A stretch of 64,000 nt of DNA from Dreissena polymorpha (lineage: Eukaryota > Mollusca > Bivalvia > Myida > Dreissenidae), in NCBI RefSeq assembly GCF_020536995.1, contig NC_068359.1, forward strand, positions 71,083,573 to 71,147,572, in the 5' to 3' direction. The translations under genes were made by a program, and so were the position numbers. This document shows positions 34,414 to 47,670 of the stretch, piece after piece. The notes beneath the pieces are model-generated. The model was not told where the DNA came from and made no database searches. It saw only the letters and a list, made by a program, of their open reading frames with translations. Each line of letters opens with the position of its first letter. Within the stretch, counting starts at the first letter, position 1.

Positions 34414-35835
34414 CCTGTCGATACTTTGTCACGTGACCGGTAGCTATCGATAAGCGTACATCGAAGCGCCGAGGTTATACATTTTGATGTACCCACTCAC
34501 GTCTTTTTTTTAATTATACTTTCATTTTTCGGCCGATTTTGACAAATTATATATCATTAGAAAACCTACGTTACGTAGTTTTCAGATATATAAATATACA
34601 TTATGTTTGTCTTCTGATTTGGGCAGCCCGGCGAGTTATAACTTTAACTTTTGCAAATATCACACCGTTTTAGAATCTAGATTTACGGTTGAAATGTTCG
34701 TCCTTTATACCGATTTGTAGCGTTAATATTTGGAGTTCAGTTTTAAAAATTACATCTTGCTTAAGAGAATAATGATATTTTTCGGCCGGGATTTTCAAGA
34801 ATCTGTAAATAATTTTAATAAATTGATAATTTAAGGTAAATAACCTTTCATATAATTATACATAATAACCTCTTTGAAAACAAACAACAAACGATGAATG
34901 TTTTGACACCCGTTTTATTTGAAGTATGCACAGCCGAAAAATATCAAAAGAGTCAGCTATATACGCTGTCTCATCATAAAATAAACACCCTGTCTGTGTT
35001 ATAAACAAGAGCTGTAATCGTTGATTTATTAAGCTTCAATAATAATTAGCTTAATTGATATTCTTCTAGAACAAAATATTTCAATTTATTCAATACAAAA
35101 TTATAATAATTATGTCAATGGAAATTAAATGGCCGGTATCTAAACAAAAGCATAAGCGCCAAGACCGTAGCATCAGTTCGGTGCGTTAAGACCGCGCAAT
35201 ACTTTCTTTCGTCTTCATTCCTTACTTACTTTGATTTTTAAACCATTTTTTTTCTATCGTATACTGAATTCTATTCTCCTTAGCAAGATGTTATTTTTAA
35301 AACTGAACTCCAAATATAAACGCTAAAAATCGGTATAAAGTACGAACATGTCAAACTAGATTCTAAAACTCCAAACGTTCGGAGCGTTATGACCGCGCGC
35401 TACTTTCGTACAAATTCATTCCTTATTTACTTTCATTTTCAAACCCTTTGTTTTTCTTTCGTATACAGAATTTTCTTCTCCTAAGCAAGATGTAGCTTTA
35501 AAAACTGAACTCCAAATATAAACGCAACACATCTGTATAAAGTACGACCATGTTTACCGTAAATATAAATTCTAAAACGGTATGATATTTGCAAAAATTA
35601 AAGTTATAACCCGCCAGGCTTCCCTAATTACTAATTAGAAGTAAAACGTCATATATATTTATCGGAAAACTACGAAACGTAGGCTTTCTAATGATATATA
35701 ATTTGTCAAAATCGGCCCAGAAATAAAAGTAAAATGAGAAAAAAGATGTTAGTGGGTACATCAAAATGTATAACCTCGGCGGTTCGATGTACGCTAATCA
35801 ATAGCTACTGGTCACGTGACAAAGTATCGACAAGG
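34414..35835. mobile_element. 1.4-kb inverted-repeat element (non-coding)
   Basis: Arms of about 360 bp face each other. CTGTCGATACTTTGTCACGT at the left end is mirrored by ACGTGACAAAGTATCGACA at the right, and pairing continues through TTTTGATGTACCCAC and ATTTTGACAAATTATATATC. The centre carries two tandem units of about 200 bp that both begin GTTCGG. No transposase was seen. It is most simply a large foldback or MITE-type DNA element. Confidence 0.8.
35178..35575. repeat. Tandem duplication (about 199-bp period) inside the inverted-repeat element
   Basis: Both units share GACCGCGC, then a TTCATTCCTTA block, then GCAAGATGT, then AAACTGAACTCCAAATATAA. The second unit merges into the right inverted arm. 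Confidence 0.7.
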
Positions 35836-36074
35836 TTAAATGCGCGGGGGTAAAACATAAAATGTTTATTTCTCGTGTTTAACTCGCTATAAATCCATTA
35901 ATAACAACGGAAATATAATAAAAGTTATATTTTTGAAAGAGGAATTAATAAGCAACAAGATAGCGTATAAACCAAAAAATCGGATCATTAGTTTTTGCAT
36001 AAAATAAAATTTGCTACAGTAAGGGTCAAATACTCGATTCAACTCCTGTCAATATACGCTCCGTACGCTCCGTG

Positions 36075-36126
<52 letters not shown>

Positions 36127-36128
36127 GA

Positions 36129-36212
<84 letters not shown>

Positions 36213-36242
36213 TACTACTACTACTTCTACTACTACTACCAT

Positions 36243-36304
<62 letters not shown>

Positions 36305-36319
36305 GTACTTCTACTACTT

Positions 36320-36367
<48 letters not shown>

Positions 36368-36372
36368 TTACA

Positions 36373-36404
<32 letters not shown>

Positions 36405-36520
36405 AACAACTACAACTACAACTACTACTCCTACTACTACTACTTCTACTACTACTACTACTACTACTTCTACTACTACAACTACTACTGCTACTATTAC
36501 TACTACTATTACGACTAGTA
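36075..36520. repeat. (ACT)n trinucleotide microsatellite, degenerate
   Basis: About 150 triplets, mainly ACT with TCT, ACA and ATT variants. The long poly-Thr and poly-Val frames are artefacts. Confidence 0.98.
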
Positions 36521-36664
36521 CTATTACCGCTGCTTCCGCTAATAACGCTGATAATAGCAATAAATGATAATTTATTTTACGTTTTTATTAACGACGTTAT
36601 TTAACGTTGTAAAACATTAACATCATTATGGAAATGTGTTGTCAAAAAATATATAAATGTACTA

Positions 36665-37070
<406 letters not shown>

Positions 37071-37099
37071 TAAACTTTTATCCGACTAAAGAAATTGTA

Positions 37100-37535
37100 A
37101 AAGAATCCCATGGGAAAAATCCCAACGGACAAAAAATCCCATTAAAAATAAATCCCATGGGAAAAATCCCATGGATTTTTTTATTAAAAAAAAACAACAA
37201 CACGATTAAACAAATTAAAATCGCGTATATTTGTCATCATTTGATGAAATATAATATTTCTTAAAGTTTCATGAATGAATCTCTCAAAATATGAAAAAAA
37301 ATCCCATTAAATGTTTATTCCCATTTAAAAAATGGGATGTATTTCTATCAAAGCAAATTTAGCGAAAATGACCTAATATGCTTTTACAGGGCTTAAAATC
37401 GATAACTAAGGATTAACAAACATAATATATTTTTTTTGAAAATCCCATGGAATTTTTTCCCATAAAAAATCTGGAAAAAAATCCCATTGAGAAAACAAAA
37501 ATCCCATGGGAAAATGCAACAATCCCATGGGAAGA
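37100..37535. repeat. Palindrome-rich CCCATGGG repeat region
   Basis: The motif AATCCCATGGGAAAAATCCC recurs, with partial forms such as AAAATCCCATT, about a dozen times between AT-rich spacers. CCCATGGG is itself a palindrome. The region starts beside the AAT array. Minus-strand frames across it are chance. Confidence 0.7.
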
Positions 37536-37944
37536 CCAACTTTGCGAATAAATTTCTTAGTGACAAAAAACGCATTTTTAAAGCAAAAATAATAAATTAT
37601 TAACCAAAAATAAGACTTTTATCGCATGCTATATCTCAAAGAAGCGAATCTTTAAGAAAAAGGTACCTGAGTTTGCGAAGTTTCAGTTTCGCAATGTTTT
37701 TCCGGTGGCCGTTGGGGATTTGACCAAAAAGCGGGACACCTAAAAGTGCCACCTTAACTGTAGTCCGTTATCAGTATATAACTTACAAAACCTCTTTATT
37801 TCTGACAAATATTGGCGATAATGTGTTAGAGAATTTCATGAACACAGACGTTCTTTATTTTCCGAAGTTAACACACATGTGCACTATGCGGATGAATCCA
37901 TAACGTGAAATGTGGGACATGCTTCTATTCGGGGTACGGGCATT

Positions 37945-38048
37945 AGCCGTCTAGGACGTTAGCCCCTAGGACATTGGCCTTTAGGACATTAGCCCCTAGG
38001 ATATTTGCCCCTTAGGAAAGTGCACGCTAGGACATTAGCCCCTAGGTG
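37945..38048. repeat. Short tandem repeat (AGGACATTAGCCCCT)
   Basis: About six imperfect copies of a unit near 18-20 bp, with core AGGACATTAGCCCCT. Confidence 0.8.
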
Positions 38049-38743
38049 TTTTAAAACATTCATAACTTGTTTAAAGTAAGTATTTTTATTCCATTTTTTA
38101 AGTTAATATGTTAACATATAAAAATAATTATTAATACGATGAAGTCTAATATATATTTTTATAGCTTGTACCACACACGTAATTTTTTTTTTTACAATTT
38201 GTTTGACATCACTTCCAATTTGTGTTTCTTCTTTGAGATGTTTAAACAAGATAAACAGCTACAAGATAAAATAAAAAATGCATATTTATTTTTTCATTAT
38301 AACAAGGTGACAAGATTGCAAACACGTATATGTATGAATCAACAAAAGGGCGAGTAAAATACTACTTTATGTAACTACTGTATCTAACTATTTGGCAAAC
38401 TTGAAAATAACACATTAAATTTAAAATAGGAACAACGCTTATACCCTACCAGAAAGAAGAATGTTTTTTTTAATTAAATGAATATGGTCAATGTTTTTCA
38501 AATAAATCATTGCAATAAATTCCATGAAATAGTAAAAAAATATAACCCAATTTAAGTATTTAACGTATGATTCATATGAAACAGTGAAGATGTGGCTCAT
38601 TCAGAAATCCTTGATCTAGGTCGTATGTGTGTCTCTCTTTCATCTCGCAAAAGGTTAGCATAAAATACAGTAAAACAGATGAAACTATACACTTTGAACA
38701 GTTTAAGAATCACACATCGATATTGCATATTGATGGTTCAGCG

Positions 38744-38792
38744 AAAAGCTATGCCTAACTTCTTATTGAAGGAGTCAGGCATAGTTTTGCGG
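38744..38792. repeat. Small imperfect hairpin
   Basis: AAAGCTATGCCTAACTTC pairs with GGAGTCAGGCATAGTTTT across a loop of about 9 bases (18-bp arms, few mismatches). It could be a foldback remnant; nothing shows expression. Confidence 0.4.
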
Positions 38793-38911
38793 TGCGCGAT
38801 CGATATACTGCAGAGAAAAGCACACATATGCAAATATGCATATGTAAGAATTTTGCAAACAATGTTGATCCTGATGAGACAGCTCCTATAGATGACATCT
38901 ATTTTCTGTAT

Positions 38912-39335
38912 GAGCACACTCACACATTTAACACAAGAAGCACCTGATTACTACTTCCACCGGACACAGTTTCCAACAGCCCGTACGAGTTATGCGAAAG
39001 TCTTTCGGCCCTCTGCGTAAACCTGGCGCAAGTTGTGAAGGCGCTCCTGCAGGTTCTTGATGGCTCGCTTCACTCGTTTTCTCTGTGGCTGGCCTTGGGC
39101 AACCTGGTACAGTGCAGTTGCAAGAGCACACTCACACATTTAATAAAAGAAGCACTTGATTACTGCGTCCACCGGACAAAGTTTCCAAAAGCCCGTAAGA
39201 ACTCTGCAAGGGTCTTTCGGCCTCTTTTGTAATCCTGTCACAAGTTGTGAAGGCGCTCCTGAAGGTGCTTGGTGGCTCGCTTCACTAGTTTTCTCTGTGG
39301 CTGGTCTTGGGCATCCTGGTGCAGTGCAGTTTTAA
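38912..39335. repeat. Tandem duplication, 212-bp units, of a transposase 3' end
   Basis: Unit 38912-39123 and unit 39124-39335 share GAGCACACTCACACATTTAA, then CCGGACA, then TTTCGGCC, then AAGTTGTGAAGGCGCTCCTG. Each unit carries the last codons of the MULE-type protein on the minus strand. In the unit nearest the gene a stop falls after RLHNL. In the outer unit the frame reads on as LRQVYAEGRKTFA. Confidence 0.88.
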
Positions 39336-39633
39336 CCAGGGTATGGTCCTTTCTAAATTGGTATATCGCTGTCCAGATCGACGGGTGATCATATCCGATG
39401 AGTTTCTGGAAGCTGTGATTCCAAGCCTCACATAGGTTGTTGGTTCGAGGCTCGTTGTTTAAGGTCTGTAAGTGCACGTTCCAGAGAGGAGGAGGGAACA
39501 GTGGGGGAACTCTGCGGACACGAACATGCTGCACATCTGCTTCTGGACCTGCAGGTTTCTTGATCCGGCGAAAGGTGCCGGAAACATACACTCTATCGAA
39601 GTAATCGAGCAGTCATATTTGTACCTGTTTGCC
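39238..39633 (-). pseudogene. MULE-type transposase C-terminal fragment
   Basis: Minus-strand frame LDYFDRVYVSGTFRR, then FPPPLWNVHLQTLNNEPRTN, then NLCEAWNHSFQKLIGYDHPS, then RATKHLQERLHNL. The NxPRTNNxCE-W-H block with HPSIW is what I recall from proteins with FLYWCH zinc fingers and a MULE transposase domain in animals. Only about 130 C-terminal residues remain; a stop precedes LLDYF and no DDE core is visible. It is a dead DNA-transposon fragment or the last exon of a captured copy. Confidence 0.65.
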
Positions 39634-39949
39634 TGCAAGTTGGTTTTTGATTCAGAACTGATTAAGTTCTACTGTTTTCAAAGCTGTAAGTTGTTTAAAA
39701 CAATAATAATGTTGCACACCTTGTACTATTGCAATAGTTTTTATTTGCCATGTTTTGTTTGCTATTTAATGCATGTGCTAAACATTTAGCTAGATTGCAG
39801 CCCAGTATTATATATCTAACATCCAGGGCCCTAACAAATTTGAAGTTTGTTGCAAACTGTTACAAAACTTATCCTTGGCCCCTTTTTATCTCTGAAAACA
39901 TATTTTACAAATGATACCATGGACAATTTGATTGCTGAAGTGTGTAGAT

Positions 39950-40230
39950 GGGTGGGGGAACTGTTCAAGTCTCCACAGGGATGGGGTTGGGGAATTGTTG
40001 AGGTCTCAAGAGGGGTTGGGGGGAATTGTTGAAGTCTAAAGAGGGGTGGGGTGGGGGAATTGTTATGGTCTCAAGAGAGGTGGGGGAAATGATGAAGTCT
40101 CAAGAGGGCTGGGGTGGGGTAATTGTTGAAGTGTCCAGAGGGGTTTGGTGAGGGAATTGTTGAGGTCTCAAGAGGGGTGGGATAGGGGAATTGTTGAAGT
40201 CTGATGAGGAGTGGGGTGGGGGGAATCATA
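39950..40230 (+). repeat. G-rich minisatellite, about 33-36 bp units
   Basis: Eight or nine units of the form GGGGTGGGGGAATTGTTGAA followed by GTCTCAAGAG. Runs of four or more G recur in every unit on the + strand, so G-quadruplex formation is plausible. Frames across it are artefacts. Confidence 0.9.
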
Positions 40231-40764
40231 TCTCATGTGTGAAGAACTCTGATGATAAACAAAACCTTCAATGTGCCTTAAGTTTATTGGAATGTACTAA
40301 AGTTATTTCCTTAGCTTATTGTTTAGGGTACAGTTTAACTTTGAACATGTGACCCTGCTGATTATTGTAGAATGCCTATTTTCTACCACTAGATCACGAG
40401 TGCTGTTATGAATATATAGCAAACATGCGTATGCTTCTGTTAAGTTGTTTGCATATTGCTGTACACATTTTGGCGGTAATTATACATTAAAATTCAGTAT
40501 ATTGACCTTAATGTATTCAAACAAAAATTAGCAAAGCCATAACACGCGGACGAACCTGTTATCAGGACAAAAATAAAGTGCATAATCAAGAATTAATACT
40601 TATACTTTGATTGACAGATGGGTTGTATTGGGGTTTTAAAGGGCCAGTTCACTCAGCTGCCTCAAATTTGCATACACTTGTTGACACTGAACTGATTTCA
40701 TAGTCTTACATTATCAGCATGTTATCAGTAATAAATGAGCCTTACTATGGCACAATGTGGTCTA

Positions 40765-40990
40765 ATGCATGTGCGTAACATCTTGCCCCAGATAAGCCGG
40801 TGCATTCTGCATAGGCTAATCAGGAACATCACTTTCCTGTTTAACTGAATTCTTAAAGAAGAGATTTTCTTCACAACAAGAATTCCATAAAAGTGGAAAG
40901 TGTTGTCACTGTTTAGCCTGTGCAGAGTGCTCAGACTTTACTAGGATGACATTGTACTCACCTGCATAAAACCTGGTTTTCTCAGGGCGC
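40765..40990. mobile_element. Foldback MITE (GTGTCGTCC family), diverged copy
   Basis: ATGCATGTGCGTAACATCTT at the left, then AGTGGAAAGTGTTGTCACTG, then GGTTTTCTCAGGGCGCAGCT at the right match the layout of the copy at 30055. Several substitutions suggest an older insertion. Confidence 0.7.
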
Positions 40991-40999
40991 AGCTCAAAT

Positions 41000-43900
41000 G
41001 TAGGCGCACAGTTGGACAACAAAGGGCTGAAATAAAAAAAACAATACAAAAATATGTAATCAAGGAGAGATAGCTTTTGTTATTATAATCTGCTGAATGC
41101 AAAAGTGGCTTTAAACTTTGATCAAATGAACAAAAAAGATGACCTTAAATGGAAATTAATTGAGTAGCCAGGAAAAGCTCTTTTTACAAGCTAGAATCAG
41201 TAAGGCTGAACATTATATCGTGAATAAGGTTCATATTGTAACAAGGCCTTATTTAAGCCATAAATGGTTTTCATATAGTTTTCCTAAATTGGAAATATCT
41301 TATAATTAAGAATAAAAGGTTGTTTATTTACAGTAATAAAACGCGTGTTATTAGATACCGAAAGGCCATTATAAATTCCTGATGTGACAAAAGCGTTATG
41401 CAGATATTGTTTAACTTGAATAATGGGTACATTCCATCCTTGGAAGTTTTATGCATTATACAACTGCTCAATCCTTAAGTACATAGCTTAATTGAACCTC
41501 GGTTGTTTTGAGAAGTTCTGATCCATATTCTTTTGAATGAAAATATGGAAACACATTGTTGAAAAACCTGTATCTGACGTGGAGAACATATTGAGTAGTT
41601 GTCTCAATATAATTAGTTTGAATTTTTTAATGGTTTTTATTTTATTGGGTTATAGAATGCATGTGGGTAGATTGTGTCAAACTGGTGCATTCTGGTCAAT
41701 AACACCAATCTAGATCAAACGTATCATATATCAAGCTTACATAGAGATGTAGCTTTGGGATTTAGTTGGGGTCTAATGGTTGAAGGTCATGGTCACCATT
41801 TTTTTATTTTTTGTTTTTAGGTTCAGCCAATATGGACAACTTACTTGGTATTGTATATATGCTAGGCAGGTCAAGGTTGAGGTCACTGTTACTAAGAAGA
41901 GTTTGTCATCAATAACTTGAGTTTAGATGGAGGTAAAGAAGAGGTTTTAATTCCCAATTTTCTACTATAACTGACACAACAATGAAAAGATGAATCCAAA
42001 ACAGAACAGGTCTTGTAATGCCCATTGTTGTAGTGATTACGACTATATATCTGTTGTTTTATGTTTCTCAACAAAGACAATCACTTAATTTATTTCTTGG
42101 TAAAAACAATAAGCTTATACATACATGTATACTAGTAAAGTGTATTGTATTGAATCTAATTATCCGCGTTGTTTTCTGTGTGGAAGATAAAATAATCGTT
42201 TGCCTTGTGAATAAATAAAATTATAATCATTACACAGAATGGGACCAGAAAACAGAAACAATACTTAAATACAATAACGAGGTACGCATACTTGGAAACA
42301 TTTCCCATCTTAAGAATGCATTTCGAATTATAAATACTGTATTCCACTTCCACAACTAATACTATAGTTTAGTAATTGGTAATATGTTGACAAGGGTTCA
42401 TTTACACATACGTATCGTTATTTCAAAGGCTGAATGAATACGTTTTTTGTTAGGGATATGATTGACTATCCGAATGTTTAACAATCGGCCGAATATTCGA
42501 ATCCAAAATTCACATTCGAGTATTCTATTTTCTGCAAAGATACTCCTTAAAAATTATAAGTACAAGTAAAATATCGCAGTTTGGGTTAAGTGCAAACGAC
42601 TTTCCTCTATAAGTTCGTGTTTTGAAAACAGCTGCTATAAATGTACGAAATGATAATTGGCCAACGTAATGGTATAAGGATATTAATACTCATAAGTTTT
42701 CCCCGATAACACTATCCGGTGCGGGAAGGACATAAGAAAATTAACAAATTAATGAGTGAAATGTTGAAATTAGTACCGCTATAGGCATGCGCTTCGTCGA
42801 TATCAGGTCTTAAAATAAAAAGTACTCATTTAGATGCGTGCTTATTCAGCAAGGCGTGCACACGCCCCTTAAGTTGAATTCCTATGCGACAGAAGAAAAC
42901 ACATAATTTAATTAGCGTATTCGCAATGAATTGTTGGACACGACCTGATGGGGATACCTTTACCGTTTAGGATATGTTCATTTTATATCCAGTTGTATAT
43001 GCCTGACGTCATAATAATATTTTCCCCACTAGTTACCGCACCAATAACGAAACCAGAGCCATGTAGGGGGAAAGGGAATGTTTCTATTGATTTTGCTTTT
43101 TAAACATTTTTATCGGACATAAACGTCTTTTTTATTTGCAACTCAATCAACAGCTTCTACTCAGAAAGTTTTGTCGCTTCGGTGTTTATATAATTAAATC
43201 AGACCAAATATACACGTTTCAACTAGAATAAACATCGCTATGGAAACAAAAGCAACACGACATTCATTATAAATCAGTCTATTGCATTCAACGCAAACCA
43301 AAGTCTCCGAACTGAACATGCTTGGAACAACGATTTTGTGTGAACTTTTGTAGTCATACAATGGCCGTCGGATCCTTTTATCCGTCCGCTAGCAACGGCC
43401 TGTTAATGCATTGTTTATGTTGAAATGTATGGTTAAGTTTTCAACAAAATATAATTGTCTTTAAAAAAAGGATGTATTTATTGATATTTATATACACCTT
43501 ATTTAGGCGAGCAATTCGTCGTGTAAATTGTTTAGCAATGTATCAAATAAACCGACAAAAGTCTCAACCGATTTCTTTTACGCGCGTTTAATTATCGTGT
43601 CAATTACATCTAAGCTAATACACCCCATACAAATCGTAAGTAAAACACCAATGCCAATAAGCGCAACGTGATCCCCTGTTTGTAACTATACAAGGTAGTC
43701 CTGTACTTGGTATGTGGACCCGTTTGCAAAATGTAGTTGAGGGCGTTTCTCAGTGGAATTGAGTTTATGGGTTTGTAAACATGCAAAAAAAACAGAGGTG
43801 CTTGTCTGGCATCATGCCACGTTTTTGCTATTATCGATTTAAAGATGGCCGCCATTGACATAATACAATTTTTACTTTTATTTACCGTAGCAACAATAAA

Positions 43901-44470
43901 CATTTATGATAAATATATATACCGACTAAATATAGTGTGTAGGATAAGTAAATGTTATCAATGTATCTTTTCAAAGTCAGAATGACCTTGAAACGGCACG
44001 TAAAATGTCATTTTGTCATTAATACACTTCAGTCTTTTGATTCGTTGATTCGTTGATGTTCTGAATTGACAGCTTCAATTGTACTAAAATGTAACGCTTA
44101 TTTATGCAGTTTGAAATTGTCAAATTTTGATTTGCATATGGTTTTTGTATTAAAATCTATAAAAAAAAATATGCAAAAGAACCATTCCTCTTTATAGATA
44201 ATCATTTAATTTTATGCTTATTAGTGCATTTTGATTGCCACTATTGATCCGATCATTGTATTTACAAAAGCGGGAAAGTCACGGTATAGTATTGTGAAAT
44301 GCGAGTCTGTTTTCCACAGTATGCTGGCTGCTATTTTGATAAACGTTGGTTTATTTAGTATGTTCCCATGTTTGATTAATTGGCTTTGTTGCTTTGATTC
44401 TAGTGTTAAATGTTTACATTTTTACGATCTCTGTTTATCAGAGAAAATGTCAACGTAGTATCTTTTTTTG
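41000..44470. other. No gene seen; intergenic
   Basis: Only short frames that resemble no family I know. Near 42450, GGGATATGATTGACTATCCG followed by CGGCCGAATATTCGAAT looks like one end of a hAT-type element. I did not find its partner end. Confidence 0.45.
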
Positions 44471-44479
44471 AAATAATAC

Positions 44480-47400
44480 AGACAATACAGACATCAGAAG
44501 ATGGAGAAACCCCAATACCCAGTACTTTCATCAAGCAGGACTACATTATGGCTGGAATGGACAACTGGGACTATACTGACAAATCATCAATATCTGGTAC
44601 CGAAGGTTTACATTATGCTGCCCTAGTGGTATTTCAAGTTGCCACAGTGAATAGGTCAGTTTCCAAACCCCCAGTGTCCAATCAGGAATAAGCCATGCAC
44701 ATCCAATTCTGAAGGCAAAGCTACCATGTCAAGAGGTACCTCCCCATATCAAGCCAATAGTTAGACCAGCCTTATCACAAGATAATTATCTTGCTGCATC
44801 CTGAAACCAAGCAGGCTGCGTTGCTCGATACACAAACTGCCCGGAATGTAGCCACAAAGCGTGAATTCAATATAAGTGTTCTGCGCAATGGTTCAGAAAT
44901 AGAAAATCCTCATATCTAGGCCGCCGTTCATATGCTTGTTTCTTCTGCTGTGGTGCCGATGATGCGTGTTGGCATCCTACCTGTAATACCAAGACCCATC
45001 ACTGAGCGTGCTACAGTCAGACATTGCCTCACTAATTTTCAGAGTGTGCGAAGACAGTTCAATTAGGAATCGCTGGCAATATGGTGTGATGAGTGTGTTT
45101 TTGCTCTTGCAGCAGACATTTACCTACACCAGACGAACATGTTCAGCGACATCTCTCTTGGTATGGGCCCTTTCCATTGGACCCGTGTTCTTTTAAGGTG
45201 TCAGGGCAAATTTCTGCGAGGCTCTGGCCTAGATGACGCATTGCTCGAATGTGGGTGTTTGGACCAGGTGCGATAGAGAAAGTGTTGAAACTCCAGCCAT
45301 TATGTACGGGCCCTCACTGGTATGCTGATTGTGGAGGACTTAATTCATAAACTGGAGTGGCAAGCTTTTTGGACACATAAGGACGAGGCTACATACCCAG
45401 TCCTTGAGCAGATGAAGGAACTGCAAAACATTCTTGTTGCCAATGAACGCTGTCTCTAGAGCAGTTTGAGGTTATTAACGGGCAGATGGAACAATTGCAT
45501 TAAACTTTCTTGAGTTTCAGAAAGAATGTGAGGCTAAGTCTGAGCTTTGCCAATTATTTGATGTTTGGTTGCAGTTAGTGTCTATCGTTAAAAATGCGGT
45601 AGTCTCTGACAGAGAAGGAAACTGGAATCTGCATGTAGCTCCCATTGAATATTCCATTCGAATATTTGCTGAATATGACTGTATTAACTACTTGCGTTAC
45701 GGTTCATGGTACCTTGAACAAATAAAGATAATGGAGTTCACACATCCTGAGCTGTATCGGCGCTTTTCCATTGGTCAATGGGTTGTTCGGGACCGCCCAG
45801 GCTGGTTTCGCAGTGTTGTAGGTGATATGAAGGTTGAGCAGACTATTCAGAAAGTATCATAGGGTCCAGGAGGTCACTATGTTGTAGTAGAGACACGCAA
45901 TCCTGGTGCAGTAGCAGAATTTGAGCTTTTGTTCCATGAGATAGGGTCCATCACCAGCCTTCTCAATCTTCTAACCACCAACAAGCCGATGGATCATACT
46001 GAATGTCATCTTCGGCATTCGCTGAGCGCCACTCGTCGTCACTCGTTCAACCAAAATGTAGAAATGTTGTTGGACTATGTGCTCGAACCTCAGAACACAT
46101 ACACTACAAAATTTACTGACAAAACTGGCTCTTGACAAAGAGGTTGCTGTACGGCTTCTCAAATGTATTGAAAATGGTGAACGTGTGTTACCGCGCATAC
46201 AGGCAGGAGAGAATAGTTGAGAAAGCAAAAAAAATCATTTCAATCACTTCAAAGAGAAAGCTTCCCAAGTTCACTGACCATCTTAAACAGTCATTATTGA
46301 CATCAAAAGCTATTCTTAAGGAACAGAAAGCCCCGTCTGCCAACGATATGGCAGATGCACAGAGGGGCATGGACATTGCAAAGGAACGAGGAATGTCCCT
46401 CAAGCAGATATTATCCCATGATTTGATTTCTTCATCTCCATTATTTGATGGTTACCACCCAGCCCATGTTAATAAGTCAAAACTTATTGGGGAGATTAAA
46501 TCTAGACTGGACATCAGTAAATGGAGTTGGACTCATGTCATTGTAGGCTTCATGTCTAAGATGCGACAGATGCCACTCGCACAATTTTCCACTCTGGGTA
46601 GTGCAATCAATGCTGTCATCAACTCAGCGTCAAGCCTATATGAGGGGCCAGAGAACATTCATCTTGTACTAGACTCATACGTTGAAATGTCTTTAAATGA
46701 AGGTGAACGGTTGCGGCGCGGAGACGAATCAACAGGTCTTGCAATTATTGACATGAGCAAAGACACAACGATCCCACAAGGGGATATAGTGTGCAATGAC
46801 GTCTGTGCCAACCCTATCATTGCAAAATCAGTTGTCTCTGACAACGAAGCTCCTCTAGCAATTAAGTTTGGTAATTATGTCATTCCTGAACTGGATTGAG
46901 GAGGTCGATGCCAGGGTAGTGGCTCATGTTGAGTGGACTGTTCGTAGCAAACAGTGTCAAAGAGTTGTTATGATGTCCAACGACACCGACAGCTTTGCAT
47001 TATTGCTTCACGTCACTCCATATTTTCAGACACTCGATATGAAAGAGATATGGCAGCAGCATGGTACTGGTGAGAAGCGTCGAATGCTTCCGTTTCAACA
47101 GGCAATATCTCGGCTCGGGACACCGCTGGCAGAGACAATGATAAAGGCTCACATATTGACAGGCGACGACTGCATGAGTATAGTGGGAACCAAGCATGCA
47201 ACTTTGAAGAGGCAGATACCTTGTCAGAGCAGGATGAAGCATTAGCAGAAAAGTATCTTGTACGCGTCTGGGCAGGGGCCTAGATCGACGAAAACTGGGG
47301 AAACATTTGACCATCTCCGACTAGAACTATAGTCTGGACTTGATTGCCTACCTCCTAGAAGCAGTGTTAATCAAAGGACATATTCGTAGAGAAGCCTTTC

Positions 47401-47670
47401 TAATACATAGGACATGTAAACTGCTTACAAATATTGATGGTCCCGAGACACGGCTGGTACTAGTTATACATGGTAGATGGGAGGAGCACCTTGGCATGCT
47501 GTTGCCCACAACGTGCCTGAAGCCTCTACCACGGAGCTTGATGATATTGTGCAAGTGTACAGGAAAGTGCGATACTCGACGTTGTCCGTGCCGTGCTGCT
47601 GGGGTGCTTTGCATCACATTTTGTCATGGAAATGTGGACGATTCACCTTGTGGAAACCTGACTTGAAATG
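44480..47670 (+). pseudogene. Broken mobile-element-associated protein with PIN/FEN-like and CXC motifs
   Basis: A fossil of a large protein family that I recall as abundant in mollusc and cnidarian genomes. Parts in order: an N-terminal block (AGMDNWDYTDKSSISG), a middle block (DREGNWNLH, then NYLRYGSWYLEQ), a nuclease-like block (SNDTDSFALLLH, then ILTGDDCMS) that resembles PIN/FEN-type folds, and a cysteine-rich CXC (TSO1-like) motif near 47550-47660 (CKCTGKCDTRRCPCRAAGV). The copy is broken in several places, perhaps half a dozen or more, and looks moderately old. The class of the parent element is not clear to me, so I treat it as a fossil of unknown family. Confidence 0.6.

Noticed and set aside
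43610-43903. 97-residue minus-strand frame
   Set aside because: No recognised motif and no supporting context.
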